From: Bradyrhizobium macuxiense | Lineage (GTDB): Bacteria > Pseudomonadota > Alphaproteobacteria > Rhizobiales > Xanthobacteraceae | Length of the DNA: 35,666 nt | Direction: 5' to 3' | Assembly: GCF_001542415.1 (NCBI RefSeq) | Contig: NZ_LNCU01000127.1 | Location: forward strand, 9,920 to 45,585 | In this document: positions 24,627 to 30,939 of the stretch, one piece after another | Numbering within the stretch: the first letter of the stretch is position 1 | Layout of the letters: each line of letters opens with the position of its first letter | The notes under the pieces: model-generated | The model's input: only the letters and a program-made list of their open reading frames with translations | The model's database searches: none | What the model was told of the DNA's origin: nothing | Translations under genes and position numbers: made by a program

Positions 24627-25853
24627 ATGAGCTTGGCAGGTGCTATCACCGATGGCCGGCAAGGCATCCTGCGGCCGCCTTGGGCCGTGCTCGTGAGCGG
24701 CATCGGGATGTCGGTCTATGTCTGGGTCATCCTGGCCACGACCATTTCCTATCCAGGCCGGATCGGGCTCGACTACAATACGCTGGGCACCGACTGGATG
24801 GTCTTCTACGGCGCGATCCGTTCGGTCCTCGATGGCAACGCGCCGCTGATCTTCGACGGCGACCGGTTTACCGGCTTCCTCAACACGGCGTTTGCGGACT
24901 GGCTCTCCAAGCCGTTGGCTTTCCGGCCGTGGGCCTATCCGCCAAGCTTTCTCATGCTGCTTCTACCGTTCGCCTCCCTCGGGTTCTTTGGCTCCTATCT
25001 GGCGTTCCAGGCTGCGAGCGCCGGCCTGATGGCGGTCACGCTGCGAGCGAATGCGGCGGGTTCGCCCTCTCCGGGGATCCTCCTGGCGATGGTCCTGTTG
25101 TGCCCGGCATCGGCGATCAATGTGATCGATGGTCAGGTCGCGTTTCTGGTCGTCGCGCTGATCGTCGCCGGCCTGGGATCTCTCGAGAAGCGCCCGGTCC
25201 TGGGCGGGCTGGCGTTGGGGCTGCTGACGTTCAAGCCGCAATTCTGCATTCTGGTCCCGTTGGCGCTGATCGCGGCCGGGCGGTGGCGCGCGCTCTGGGC
25301 GGCCGGCCTGTCCGCGCTCGCGATGGCCGTTGCGAGCGGCCTGATCTTCGGATGGGATCTGTGGCTGCGCTGGTATCCCGTCATGATCGACAATCTGGTC
25401 AGGCCCGATGCGAAATGGATCGAGTACGGCCGCATGTGGGGCAACAGCGTCTACACCTGCGTCAGCCTGCTCGGCGCTCCGCCGGCGCTGGCCTCGGCAA
25501 TCCAGCTTGCTGCGATGATTGGCGCTGCTGTCTCGGTCGTTCTCGCCTTCCGCTCGCAGTTGAGCCCGACGCAGAAGACGGCCGTATTCCTGGCGGCGAC
25601 CCTGCTCGCCGCGCCGCATTCCGGGCCCTATGATCAGCTCCTGCTGGTGGTTGCGGGTGTGTACTGGCTGATGACGCAAGGCCGCACGCAACCGATGTGG
25701 TGCTGGACGGTGATGCTCATGATCTGGCTCGTGCCGATCGTCAGCCCGCCGCTGCTCTTTACCACGGGCCGGTTCGCCCCGCTGCTGACGGCGATGCTCA
25801 TCGTGCTTGTGCTTCGCCGCGCGGCGCCGATGCCGGACACGTTGGCCCGGTAG
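24627..25853 (+). CDS. Glycosyltransferase family 87 (DUF2029)-like membrane protein
   Basis: This 408-residue protein has about nine or ten membrane segments. After the first helix comes the loop LDYNTLGTDWMVFYGAIRSV with an acidic centre, then FRPWAYPPSFLMLLLPFASL, the Tyr-Pro-Pro element typical of GT87 enzymes that use polyprenyl-phosphate sugars. A later block GLALGLLTFKPQFCILVPLA also fits. A competing frame at 24593-25633 overlaps most of it but reads as arginine/glycine-rich shadow. It follows the previous gene by 30 nt and is the last of the three-gene run. Family fairly sure, substrate unknown. Confidence 0.82.
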   Translation: MSLAGAITDGRQGILRPPWAVLVSGIGMSVYVWVILATTISYPGRIGLDYNTLGTDWMVFYGAIRSVLDGNAPLIFDGDRFTGFLNTAFADWLSKPLAFRPWAYPPSFLMLLLPFASLGFFGSYLAFQAASAGLMAVTLRANAAGSPSPGILLAMVLLCPASAINVIDGQVAFLVVALIVAGLGSLEKRPVLGGLALGLLTFKPQFCILVPLALIAAGRWRALWAAGLSALAMAVASGLIFGWDLWLRWYPVMIDNLVRPDAKWIEYGRMWGNSVYTCVSLLGAPPALASAIQLAAMIGAAVSVVLAFRSQLSPTQKTAVFLAATLLAAPHSGPYDQLLLVVAGVYWLMTQGRTQPMWCWTVMLMIWLVPIVSPPLLFTTGRFAPLLTAMLIVLVLRRAAPMPDTLAR

Positions 25854-26197
25854 ACTTCGCCGCGATGCGACCCAACTCGCACGCGGCATTGCTTTCGATC
25901 AATCGAGCCTCTGATCGAGCGTCCCTTCAATCGGTTGGGTCATCTGCTGGCTGCGGGCGTCGGGACGCGTGACGTCGTCGCACCCGGGCAGAGCGCGACG
26001 AAATGAGGTTGGGCTGTCGTCGCGCGTTTTCGTTCCGGTCGACGGGCCGGGGCTACCCGTTCCGGAAGTCGGGACATCCACGCAATTGGCGGAGCGATTT
26101 TTGCTCTTCTTAAATGAATTGCGGTTAGATTTGCGGCGTCGGGCGCCGGTCCGCTGCGTATCGCTTTTGCCGGCTTGTCAACGTCCCGGGGTAGAGT
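25854..26197. other. Intergenic region with a hairpin and a shared upstream word
   Basis: In 344 bp no gene is visible. It holds the hairpin at 25993-26030 and, near the next start, AATTGCGGTTAGATTTGCGG at 26118-26137. The first eight bases of that word also occur in the repeat cluster upstream of the flp pilin gene. Confidence 0.6.
25993..26030 (+). terminator. Hairpin with T-tract after the GT87 gene, member of a repeat family
   Basis: GCGCGACGA and TCGTCGCGC form a 9-bp stem around a 15-nt loop, followed by GTTTTC. The 33-nt hairpin resembles that at 13127-13159 in stem length, loop length and sequence. It can act as a terminator but probably belongs to a dispersed repeat family. Confidence 0.65.
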
Positions 26198-26704
26198 ATG
26201 TCGTTTCAGTCCCAACGTATTCGCGCCGTCACGCGCGTCGGATTTATCTCCTTGGCCGCAGCCATGCTGCTGTGGCCCGCGATTTCCTCGGCTGCGCCGG
26301 ATCCGGACAGGATCGCGGTCAATGTCGATCAGGCCAAGCTCGTCAAGCTGCCCTCGGGCATCGCCACGATCGTCGTCGGCAATCCCCTGATCGCCGACGT
26401 GACCTTGCAGAACGGCGGGGTGGTCGTCGTCACCGGCAAGGGCTACGGCGCGACCAATTTCATCGCGCTCGACCGCACCGGCCAGGTGCTGGTGGATCGC
26501 CAGATCCAGGTCGAAGGCCCGACTGACCAGCTCGTCACGGTCTATCGTGGGATCGATCGCGAGACCTACAGCTGCATGCCGGTCTGCCAGCGTCGTGTCA
26601 CGCTCGGCGACGGCGAGAGCTACTTCAAGGCGACGATGGGGCAGGCCAGCACGCTGAGCAACGAGGCGACCGGCTCGGGCGCTGCGGCCAAGCCGACAAA
26701 CTGA
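26198..26704 (+). CDS. Stand-alone pilus N-domain protein (secretin N-terminal domain without barrel)
   Basis: This is a 168-residue secreted protein. A signal peptide ends near SSAAP (about residue 33). Residues about 38-105 match the pilus/secretin N-terminal domain also found in CpaC: KLVKLPSGIATIVVGNPLIA here against KSVVIDLPRDIKDVLVADPK there, then VTGKGYGATNFIALD against IGATVGQTNIVFFD. No secretin barrel follows; instead there is a short tail with two cysteines, C126 and C130, in YSCMPVCQRR. It precedes the tadE-like genes by about 170 bp. It could be an accessory part of the outer-membrane complex; that role is inferred. Confidence 0.85.
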   Translation: MSFQSQRIRAVTRVGFISLAAAMLLWPAISSAAPDPDRIAVNVDQAKLVKLPSGIATIVVGNPLIADVTLQNGGVVVVTGKGYGATNFIALDRTGQVLVDRQIQVEGPTDQLVTVYRGIDRETYSCMPVCQRRVTLGDGESYFKATMGQASTLSNEATGSGAAAKPTN

Positions 26705-26715
26705 TGCGTCCTCGG

Positions 26716-26738
26716 TCCGGCGTTTCCCCAACGCCGGA
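26716..26738 (+). terminator. Hairpin after the pilus N-domain gene
   Basis: TCCGGCGTT and AACGCCGGA form a perfect 9-bp stem with a TCCCC loop, 12 nt after the stop codon. No T-tract follows, so termination is uncertain. Confidence 0.45.
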
Positions 26739-26776
26739 GCTACGGACGTCGATCCCAGACCGGCACTTCAACACGG

Positions 26777-26791
26777 TTAAGATTGGCTTGA
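26777..26791 (+). promoter_or_regulatory. CtrA-like motif upstream of the tadE-like genes
   Basis: TTAAGATTGGCTTGA matches TTAA-N7-TTAA with one mismatch. It ends 87 nt before the first TadE-type gene. Binding is inferred from the consensus. Confidence 0.4.
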
Positions 26792-26878
26792 CGGATCGGG
26801 TCGCTCTGTCTCGATCCGACGAAACACTTCAACAATGAGTCTTCGCTAGTTGTTGCCGCCAGTCACCTGGGGTCGTTG

Positions 26879-27442
26879 ATGTCGTTGCCCGCCCGTTTTT
26901 CCCTGAAACTCCTTCATCGCTTCCGCCGCAATCGTCGCGGCTCGGCGGCCGTCGAATTCGCGCTGATAGCGCCGCTGTTCTTCGGATTGCTGTTCGCGAT
27001 CATAGAGACGGCGATGATCTTCTTCGCCGGTCAGGTGCTGGAGACGGTGGCGCAGGATTCTGCGCGTGTGATCATGACCGGTCAGGCACAGAACGGCCAG
27101 GTCACGGGCTGTTCTGCGCCCTGCACCCAGGCGCAATTCAAGAGCTATGTCTGTAGCCAGATCAACGCCTTGTTCGATTGCGTCAACGGCATCTATGTCG
27201 ACGTTCGCAGTTACCCCGCGAACCAGTTCGGCTCCGTCAACATCACTCCGCCGATCGATTCGAGCGGCAACTTTCTCCCGACCATGCAGTACAACATCGG
27301 TGCCAGCGGCAGCATCGTCGTGGTTCGCCTGTTCTATCAATGGCCGCTGTTCGTGACCGCACTCGGCTTCAACTCCGCCAACCTGAACAACAACAAGCGG
27401 CTGCTGACGGCGACCGCAGCCTTCAAGAACGAGCCCTTCTGA
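26879..27442 (+). CDS. tadE: TadE-family minor pilin
   Basis: This 187-residue pseudopilin is probably a minor component or initiator of the Tad pilus. A basic leader ends at Gly21, and the mature part starts SAAVEFALIAPLFFGLLFAI with Glu at +5, the same cleavage pattern as the Flp pilin, so CpaA is the likely processing enzyme. One hydrophobic helix is followed by a soluble domain with four cysteines (two in GCSAPC, two near YVCSQINALFDC). The start at 26879 is preceded by an in-frame TTG at 26876. It overlaps the next gene by one base. Confidence 0.9.
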   Translation: MSLPARFSLKLLHRFRRNRRGSAAVEFALIAPLFFGLLFAIIETAMIFFAGQVLETVAQDSARVIMTGQAQNGQVTGCSAPCTQAQFKSYVCSQINALFDCVNGIYVDVRSYPANQFGSVNITPPIDSSGNFLPTMQYNIGASGSIVVVRLFYQWPLFVTALGFNSANLNNNKRLLTATAAFKNEPF

Positions 27443-28077
27443 TGCGGATCATGCGGCAGATATCACGTATCACGCTCTGCTTGTACCGCTTCGCCGGCGA
27501 CGGGCGCGGGCTTGCCGCCGTCGAATTCGCGATGGTCCTGCCGGTCATGCTGGTGATGTTCTTCGGCACCGTCGAGTTTTCGTCCGGCGTTGCCGTCGAC
27601 CGCAAGGTGACGTTGATCGCGCGAACGCTCTCTGACTTGACCTCACAGTCGAGCTCGGTGGCGGACAGCGATCTCACCAACTTCTTCAGTGCCAGCATCG
27701 GCATCATGACGCCCTATGATCCGTCGCTCACCAAGGGCACATTGTCGGAGATCTACGTCGACGGCAGCAAGAACGCGAGAATTCAGTGGAGCAAGTCCGG
27801 GGTCATCGCCAGCGGCTCCACGCAGGCGACCCTGACGAGCTCGACCCGCAATCCTGGCGATACCGTAACCCCCATCGTTCCGCCCGCGCTGCTGATTCCA
27901 TTCACCTATCTGATCCTCAGCGAGGTGAGCTACAACTACAAACCGACGGTCGGCTACGTGATGGCGAAAGGCGGCATCAACCTTAGCGACGTCGCCTATA
28001 CGCGCCCGCGCCAATCGACCTGCGTGTACTATCCGCCGCCGAGCTCCGGAACATCGCAGAACTGTCCGACCACATAG
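27442..28077 (+). CDS. TadE/TadF-like minor pilin (second copy)
   Basis: This 211-residue pseudopilin starts at the ATG that overlaps the previous stop (TGATG). The leader ends at Gly23, and the mature part LAAVEFAMVLPVMLVMFFGT again has Glu at +5 and one hydrophobic helix. The soluble domain is Ser/Thr-rich and ends with a Pro/Ser/Cys tail (two cysteines, STCVYYPPPSS and SQNC). It is a distant paralogue of the gene before it. It may correspond to TadF, but eye comparison cannot separate TadE from TadF. Confidence 0.87.
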   Translation: MRIMRQISRITLCLYRFAGDGRGLAAVEFAMVLPVMLVMFFGTVEFSSGVAVDRKVTLIARTLSDLTSQSSSVADSDLTNFFSASIGIMTPYDPSLTKGTLSEIYVDGSKNARIQWSKSGVIASGSTQATLTSSTRNPGDTVTPIVPPALLIPFTYLILSEVSYNYKPTVGYVMAKGGINLSDVAYTRPRQSTCVYYPPPSSGTSQNCPTT

Positions 28078-28100
28078 GCCGCCGACGCGGCGGCTCGCTC

Positions 28101-28128
28101 GCAATCAAAACAAGCGCAATCAAAACAA
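28101..28128. repeat. 15-nt tandem duplication beside the cspA terminator
   Basis: GCAATCAAAACAA occurs at 28101-28113 and again at 28116-28128, separated by GC. On the minus strand it supplies two T-rich runs behind the terminator hairpin. Confidence 0.7.
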
Positions 28129-28155
28129 AAAGGCCGCATCCGAGGATGCGGCCTT
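28121..28155 (-). terminator. Strong terminator of the cold-shock unit (possibly bidirectional)
   Basis: AAGGCCGCATCC (28130-28141) and GGATGCGGCCTT (28144-28155) form a perfect 12-bp stem. On the minus strand it is followed by TTTTGTTTTG, a good U-tract for the cspA transcript. On the plus strand the minor pilin transcript would meet the same hairpin. Confidence 0.88.
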
Positions 28156-28204
28156 CGTTGTCTTGACGCAATTTCCTGGAGCTTAGCGCTCGCGGGAAAT
28201 CGGC

Positions 28205-28417
28205 TTATCCAGCGGCGCGGAGATTGTCGGCCGAGGATTTGCCGGAACGGCGGTCAGCCACGATCTCGTAGGAGATCTTCTGGCCTTCACGCAGAGTGCC
28301 AAGGCCGGCGCGCTCGACAGCACTGATGTGCACGAACACGTCGTTCCCGCCTTCATCCGGCTGGATGAAGCCGTAACCCTTGGTCGCGTTAAACCACTTC
28401 ACGGTTCCCATGCTCAC
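28205..28417 (-). CDS. cspA: CspA-family cold-shock protein
   Basis: This 70-residue RNA/DNA-binding protein with one cold-shock domain melts RNA structure. RNP1 (KGYGFIQP) and RNP2 (DVFVHISAVE) are intact, and the ends (GTVKWFNATKGYG, GKSSADNLRAAG) match the family. The GTG start at 28417 is favoured because AGGGA lies 8 nt upstream; an ATG at 28411 would shorten it by two residues. The 264-bp leader behind infA has no gene. It may be transcribed with infA and the helicase or from its own promoter in that leader. Confidence 0.95.
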   Translation of the reverse strand: MSMGTVKWFNATKGYGFIQPDEGGNDVFVHISAVERAGLGTLREGQKISYEIVADRRSGKSSADNLRAAG

Positions 28418-28606
28418 GTGGGTAGTCCCTTCTCAGATAGACAGTTCAAAACCCGCTGGTTGGCGGGGTGGTGAGATCGAATTTTTGGAAGGGTCGTCAG
28501 CGTCTGAACCGGCTGTACCGGTAATAGCTAATGTCGTCCGGCCGAAAATCGATACCGGATATTATTCGATAGAACGGTTCAAAACAATCCTGACGTGCGC
28601 GATTTT

Positions 28607-28629
28607 TTGGCCGGCGAGCCGCCGGCCAA
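28607..28629 (-). other. Hairpin in the infA-cspA gap
   Basis: TTGGCCGGCG and CGCCGGCCAA form a perfect 10-bp stem with a 3-nt loop, 53 nt past the infA stop on the minus strand. It is followed by A residues instead of T residues, so it is not a standard terminator for infA. It could be a processing or leader structure. The rest of the 28418-28681 gap shows no gene; a GAACCG/CGGTTC pair (28506-28511, 28575-28580) could add structure. Confidence 0.5.
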
Positions 28630-28681
28630 TTGTTGCGCAGGACACCAGGATGTCATGCGCGCAACAGTTGCAAAGTTTCGT

Positions 28682-28972
28682 TCAGCGGCGGCGGAACTGA
28701 CCGCCGCGTTGCTGACCGCCCCGCGGCGGGCCGCCCGGCGAGCTCGGGCGCTCGTCCTTGTGGCGGAAAATCAGCCGGCCCTTTTCGAGGTCGTAGGGCG
28801 ACATTTCGATCGTGACGCGGTCGCCGGCCAGCGTCTTGATCCGGTTCTTCTTCATCTTGCCGGCGGTGTAGGCGACGATCTCGTGCCCGGCATCGAGTTG
28901 CACCCGGTAGCGAGCGTCGGGGAGGATTTCGGTCACCAGTCCTTCGAACTGGATCAGCTCTTCCTTAGCCAT
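28682..28972 (-). CDS. infA: Translation initiation factor IF-1 with RGG-rich C-terminal extension
   Basis: This is an S1-type OB-fold protein that binds the ribosomal A site during initiation. Residues 1-73 align with IF-1 (MAKEELIQFEGLVTEILPDA, GHEIVAYTAGKMKKNRIKTL, SPYDLEKGRLIFR). The usual length is about 72; here 96 residues, with a tail of about 23 rich in Pro, Gly, Arg and Gln (GGPPRGGQQRGGQFRRR). GGAGAAAC precedes the ATG. It lies 24 nt after the helicase stop. It is possibly a second IF-1 of the genome, used with the neighbouring helicase and cold-shock protein. Confidence 0.92.
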   Translation of the reverse strand: MAKEELIQFEGLVTEILPDARYRVQLDAGHEIVAYTAGKMKKNRIKTLAGDRVTIEMSPYDLEKGRLIFRHKDERPSSPGGPPRGGQQRGGQFRRR

Positions 28973-28996
28973 GTGTTTCTCCAGATCGAGCGACGG

Positions 28997-30415
28997 CTAG
29001 TGCTGTGGTTGCTTGTTGCGGTTGGGTTGCGGTTTCGGCCGGCTTTCGCGGTGCAAGAAGGCGACGCCCTGCATGCTTTCGCTGTTGCCGGCCTGCGACG
29101 GACGAGGCGACTCGCCCCGGCCCGTCTGCGGCGCGCCATTATTACCACCTCGACGGCGGCGGCGGCGAGGCCCTTTTGCACCTGGAGCGCCCTCATTCCC
29201 ACGGACATTATGCGCGCGTGACGCAGAGCGGCCGCCCCGGTGCGGCTGGGTCGCCTGCGCCGGCGCGGCGGCGTCGCGATTGCCCGGCGTGCGGCGGTCT
29301 TCCCGCGGCACGGCAATACGGATCAACCGCTCGATATCGCGCAGATAGCCCATTTCCTCGGCGCCCGCGATCAGCGAGATCGCGACCCCGTCGGCGCCGG
29401 CACGCGCCGTGCGGCCGATGCGGTGGACGTAGGTTTCCGGGATGTTGGGCAGGTCGTAGTTCACGACATGGCTGATGCCGTCGACATCGATGCCGCGGGC
29501 GGCGATGTCGGTCGCCACCAGCGTGCGGATTTCGCCGGAACGGAACGCCGCCAGCGTGCGCTCGCGGTGGTTCTGCGACTTGTTGCCGTGGATGGCGTTG
29601 GCCTCGATCCCGGCCTTGGCAAGGCTTTTCACCACCTTGTCGGCGCCATGCTTGGTGCGGGTAAAGACCAGGGCGCGGTTGACCGGTTCCTGCTTCAGCA
29701 ATTGTGCCAGCACCGCGGGCTTGGCGGTGAAATCGACCTGGATCGCGCGCTGGGTGATCCGGTCGGCGGTCGAGGACACCGGCGTCACCGCCACGCGGGC
29801 GGGATCGCGCAGCATCGCCTCGGCGAGCTCGGCGATGTCCTTGGGCATGGTGGCCGAGAAGAACAGCGTCTGCCGCTTGATCGGCAGCTTGGCGACGATT
29901 TTGCGGATGTCGTTGATGAAGCCCATGTCGAGCATGCGGTCGGCTTCATCGAGCACCAGGAACTCGACCTGATTGAGCTTCAGTCCGTTGCTCTGCACGA
30001 GGTCGAGCAGGCGGCCGGGAGTGGCCACCAGCACCTCGACGCCTTGCATCACGGAACGGACCTGGCGACCCATCGGCACGCCGCCGATCGCAAGCGCCGA
30101 GGAGAGGCGGATGTGGCGGCCATAGGCATTGAAACTGTCGAGGATCTGCCCGGACAGCTCGCGGGTGGGGGAGAGCACCAGCACGCGGCAGCTCTTGGGC
30201 TGCGGCCGGACGCGGTTCTCGAGCAGCCGATGCAGGATCGGCAGCGCGAAGGACGCGGTCTTGCCGGTGCCGGTCTGGGCGATGCCGACGACGTCACGGC
30301 CGGCAAGCGCGAGCGGGATGGTCTGGGCCTGGATGGGGGTCGGCGTGAGATAGTTTTCTTCTCGAAGCGCGCGGGCGATGGGATCGGCGAGGCCGAAATC
30401 CTGAAAGGAGGTCAA
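28997..30415 (-). CDS. DEAD-box ATP-dependent RNA helicase (RhlE/CsdA type)
   Basis: This is an ATP-driven RNA-unwinding enzyme, 472 residues from the TTG at 30415. That start places LTSFQDFGLADPIARALREE, the standard Q-motif lead-in, at the N-terminus with GGAAAG about 9 nt upstream; the frame is open to 30604 but the extra part looks non-coding. Motifs: Q motif about 24-30 (TPTPIQA), Walker A AQTGTGKT 46-53, PTREL 83-87, DEAD 156-159, SAT 187-189 and HRIGRTAR 331-338. The C-terminal 100 residues are basic and low-complexity, with an RRRRRR run. It heads the helicase-infA-cspA set. Confidence 0.93.
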   Translation of the reverse strand: MTSFQDFGLADPIARALREENYLTPTPIQAQTIPLALAGRDVVGIAQTGTGKTASFALPILHRLLENRVRPQPKSCRVLVLSPTRELSGQILDSFNAYGRHIRLSSALAIGGVPMGRQVRSVMQGVEVLVATPGRLLDLVQSNGLKLNQVEFLVLDEADRMLDMGFINDIRKIVAKLPIKRQTLFFSATMPKDIAELAEAMLRDPARVAVTPVSSTADRITQRAIQVDFTAKPAVLAQLLKQEPVNRALVFTRTKHGADKVVKSLAKAGIEANAIHGNKSQNHRERTLAAFRSGEIRTLVATDIAARGIDVDGISHVVNYDLPNIPETYVHRIGRTARAGADGVAISLIAGAEEMGYLRDIERLIRIAVPREDRRTPGNRDAAAPAQATQPHRGGRSASRAHNVRGNEGAPGAKGPRRRRRRGGNNGAPQTGRGESPRPSQAGNSESMQGVAFLHRESRPKPQPNRNKQPQH

Positions 30416-30781
30416 AAGGGCGTTCTTTCCATAAAGGCAGTCGTCGTCCCGGCTGGTATCGCCAGGAGCGCACGAGGGCGTTGGGACACCCGCGTGTCTA
30501 GGGCATCTAGCTTGGTTGGCTGATAAGGCGAGCCAGAAGCCGTTGGGACGGCTTGGAACACGCAGCTCGCGGGGCTCCGCGATTCTCGCGGGCACGGCGG
30601 TCATATGGACCAGGAACGCGGCGGTTTCAAGGTGTTGCGTATGTGGGATCAGGGAACCGCCCGATCGTCGCGCAGATTGTCACAGACCCATGCCGGAAAT
30701 TTAGCCAAAACACCAATTATGCTCAGAAAATAACCAGACTGCTCTTTCGGCATACATTCGGGTCGCCCAATGATTGAGCAG

Positions 30782-30809
30782 TCGAATTCCGTATTTCTCC
30801 GGAATTCGA
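30782..30809. promoter_or_regulatory. Dyad upstream of the urtA sigma-54 promoter
   Basis: TCGAATTCCG (30782-30791) and CGGAATTCGA (30800-30809) form a perfect 10-bp inverted repeat with an 8-bp spacer. It lies 44 bp upstream of the -24 element. It is unlike the usual NtrC site, which carries GCAC/GTGC halves. The regulator is unknown. Confidence 0.5.
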
Positions 30810-30853
30810 GGAATTATCTAGTCAGTTCATTGGCTTAATTGGCATCCGGACCG

Positions 30854-30868
30854 TGGCACGGTTCTTGC
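30854..30868 (+). promoter_or_regulatory. Sigma-54 (RpoN) promoter of urtA
   Basis: TGGCACGGTTCTTGC matches the -24/-12 consensus TGGCACG-N4-TTGC at every fixed position, with the GG-N10-GC spacing intact. Transcription would start near 30880, about 60 nt before the urtA ATG. Sigma-54 control of urea uptake fits nitrogen limitation signalled by NtrC. Confidence 0.85.
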
Positions 30869-30939
30869 GATTCTCTTAACCGCAGGCGGCCAGACGGCCG
30901 TTCGCAGCGTTCACGCCTGCGTCAGGGAGATGACATTTC

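Larger units (their letters stand above)
30416..30939. other. Divergent intergenic region between helicase and urtA
   Basis: In 524 bp no convincing gene is visible; short frames at 30516-30777 lack ribosome-binding sites. From left to right it holds the helicase leader, an 8-bp inverted repeat (30737-30744 and 30776-30783), a 10-bp dyad (30782-30809) and the sigma-54 promoter of urtA (30854-30868). The DNA becomes AT-richer from about 30690 to 30850. Confidence 0.65.

Noticed and set aside
24593..25633. A 346-codon plus-strand frame overlapping the GT87 gene
   Set aside because: The competing frame 24627-25853 encodes clear membrane helices and GT87 blocks. The other is Arg/Gly-rich without features.
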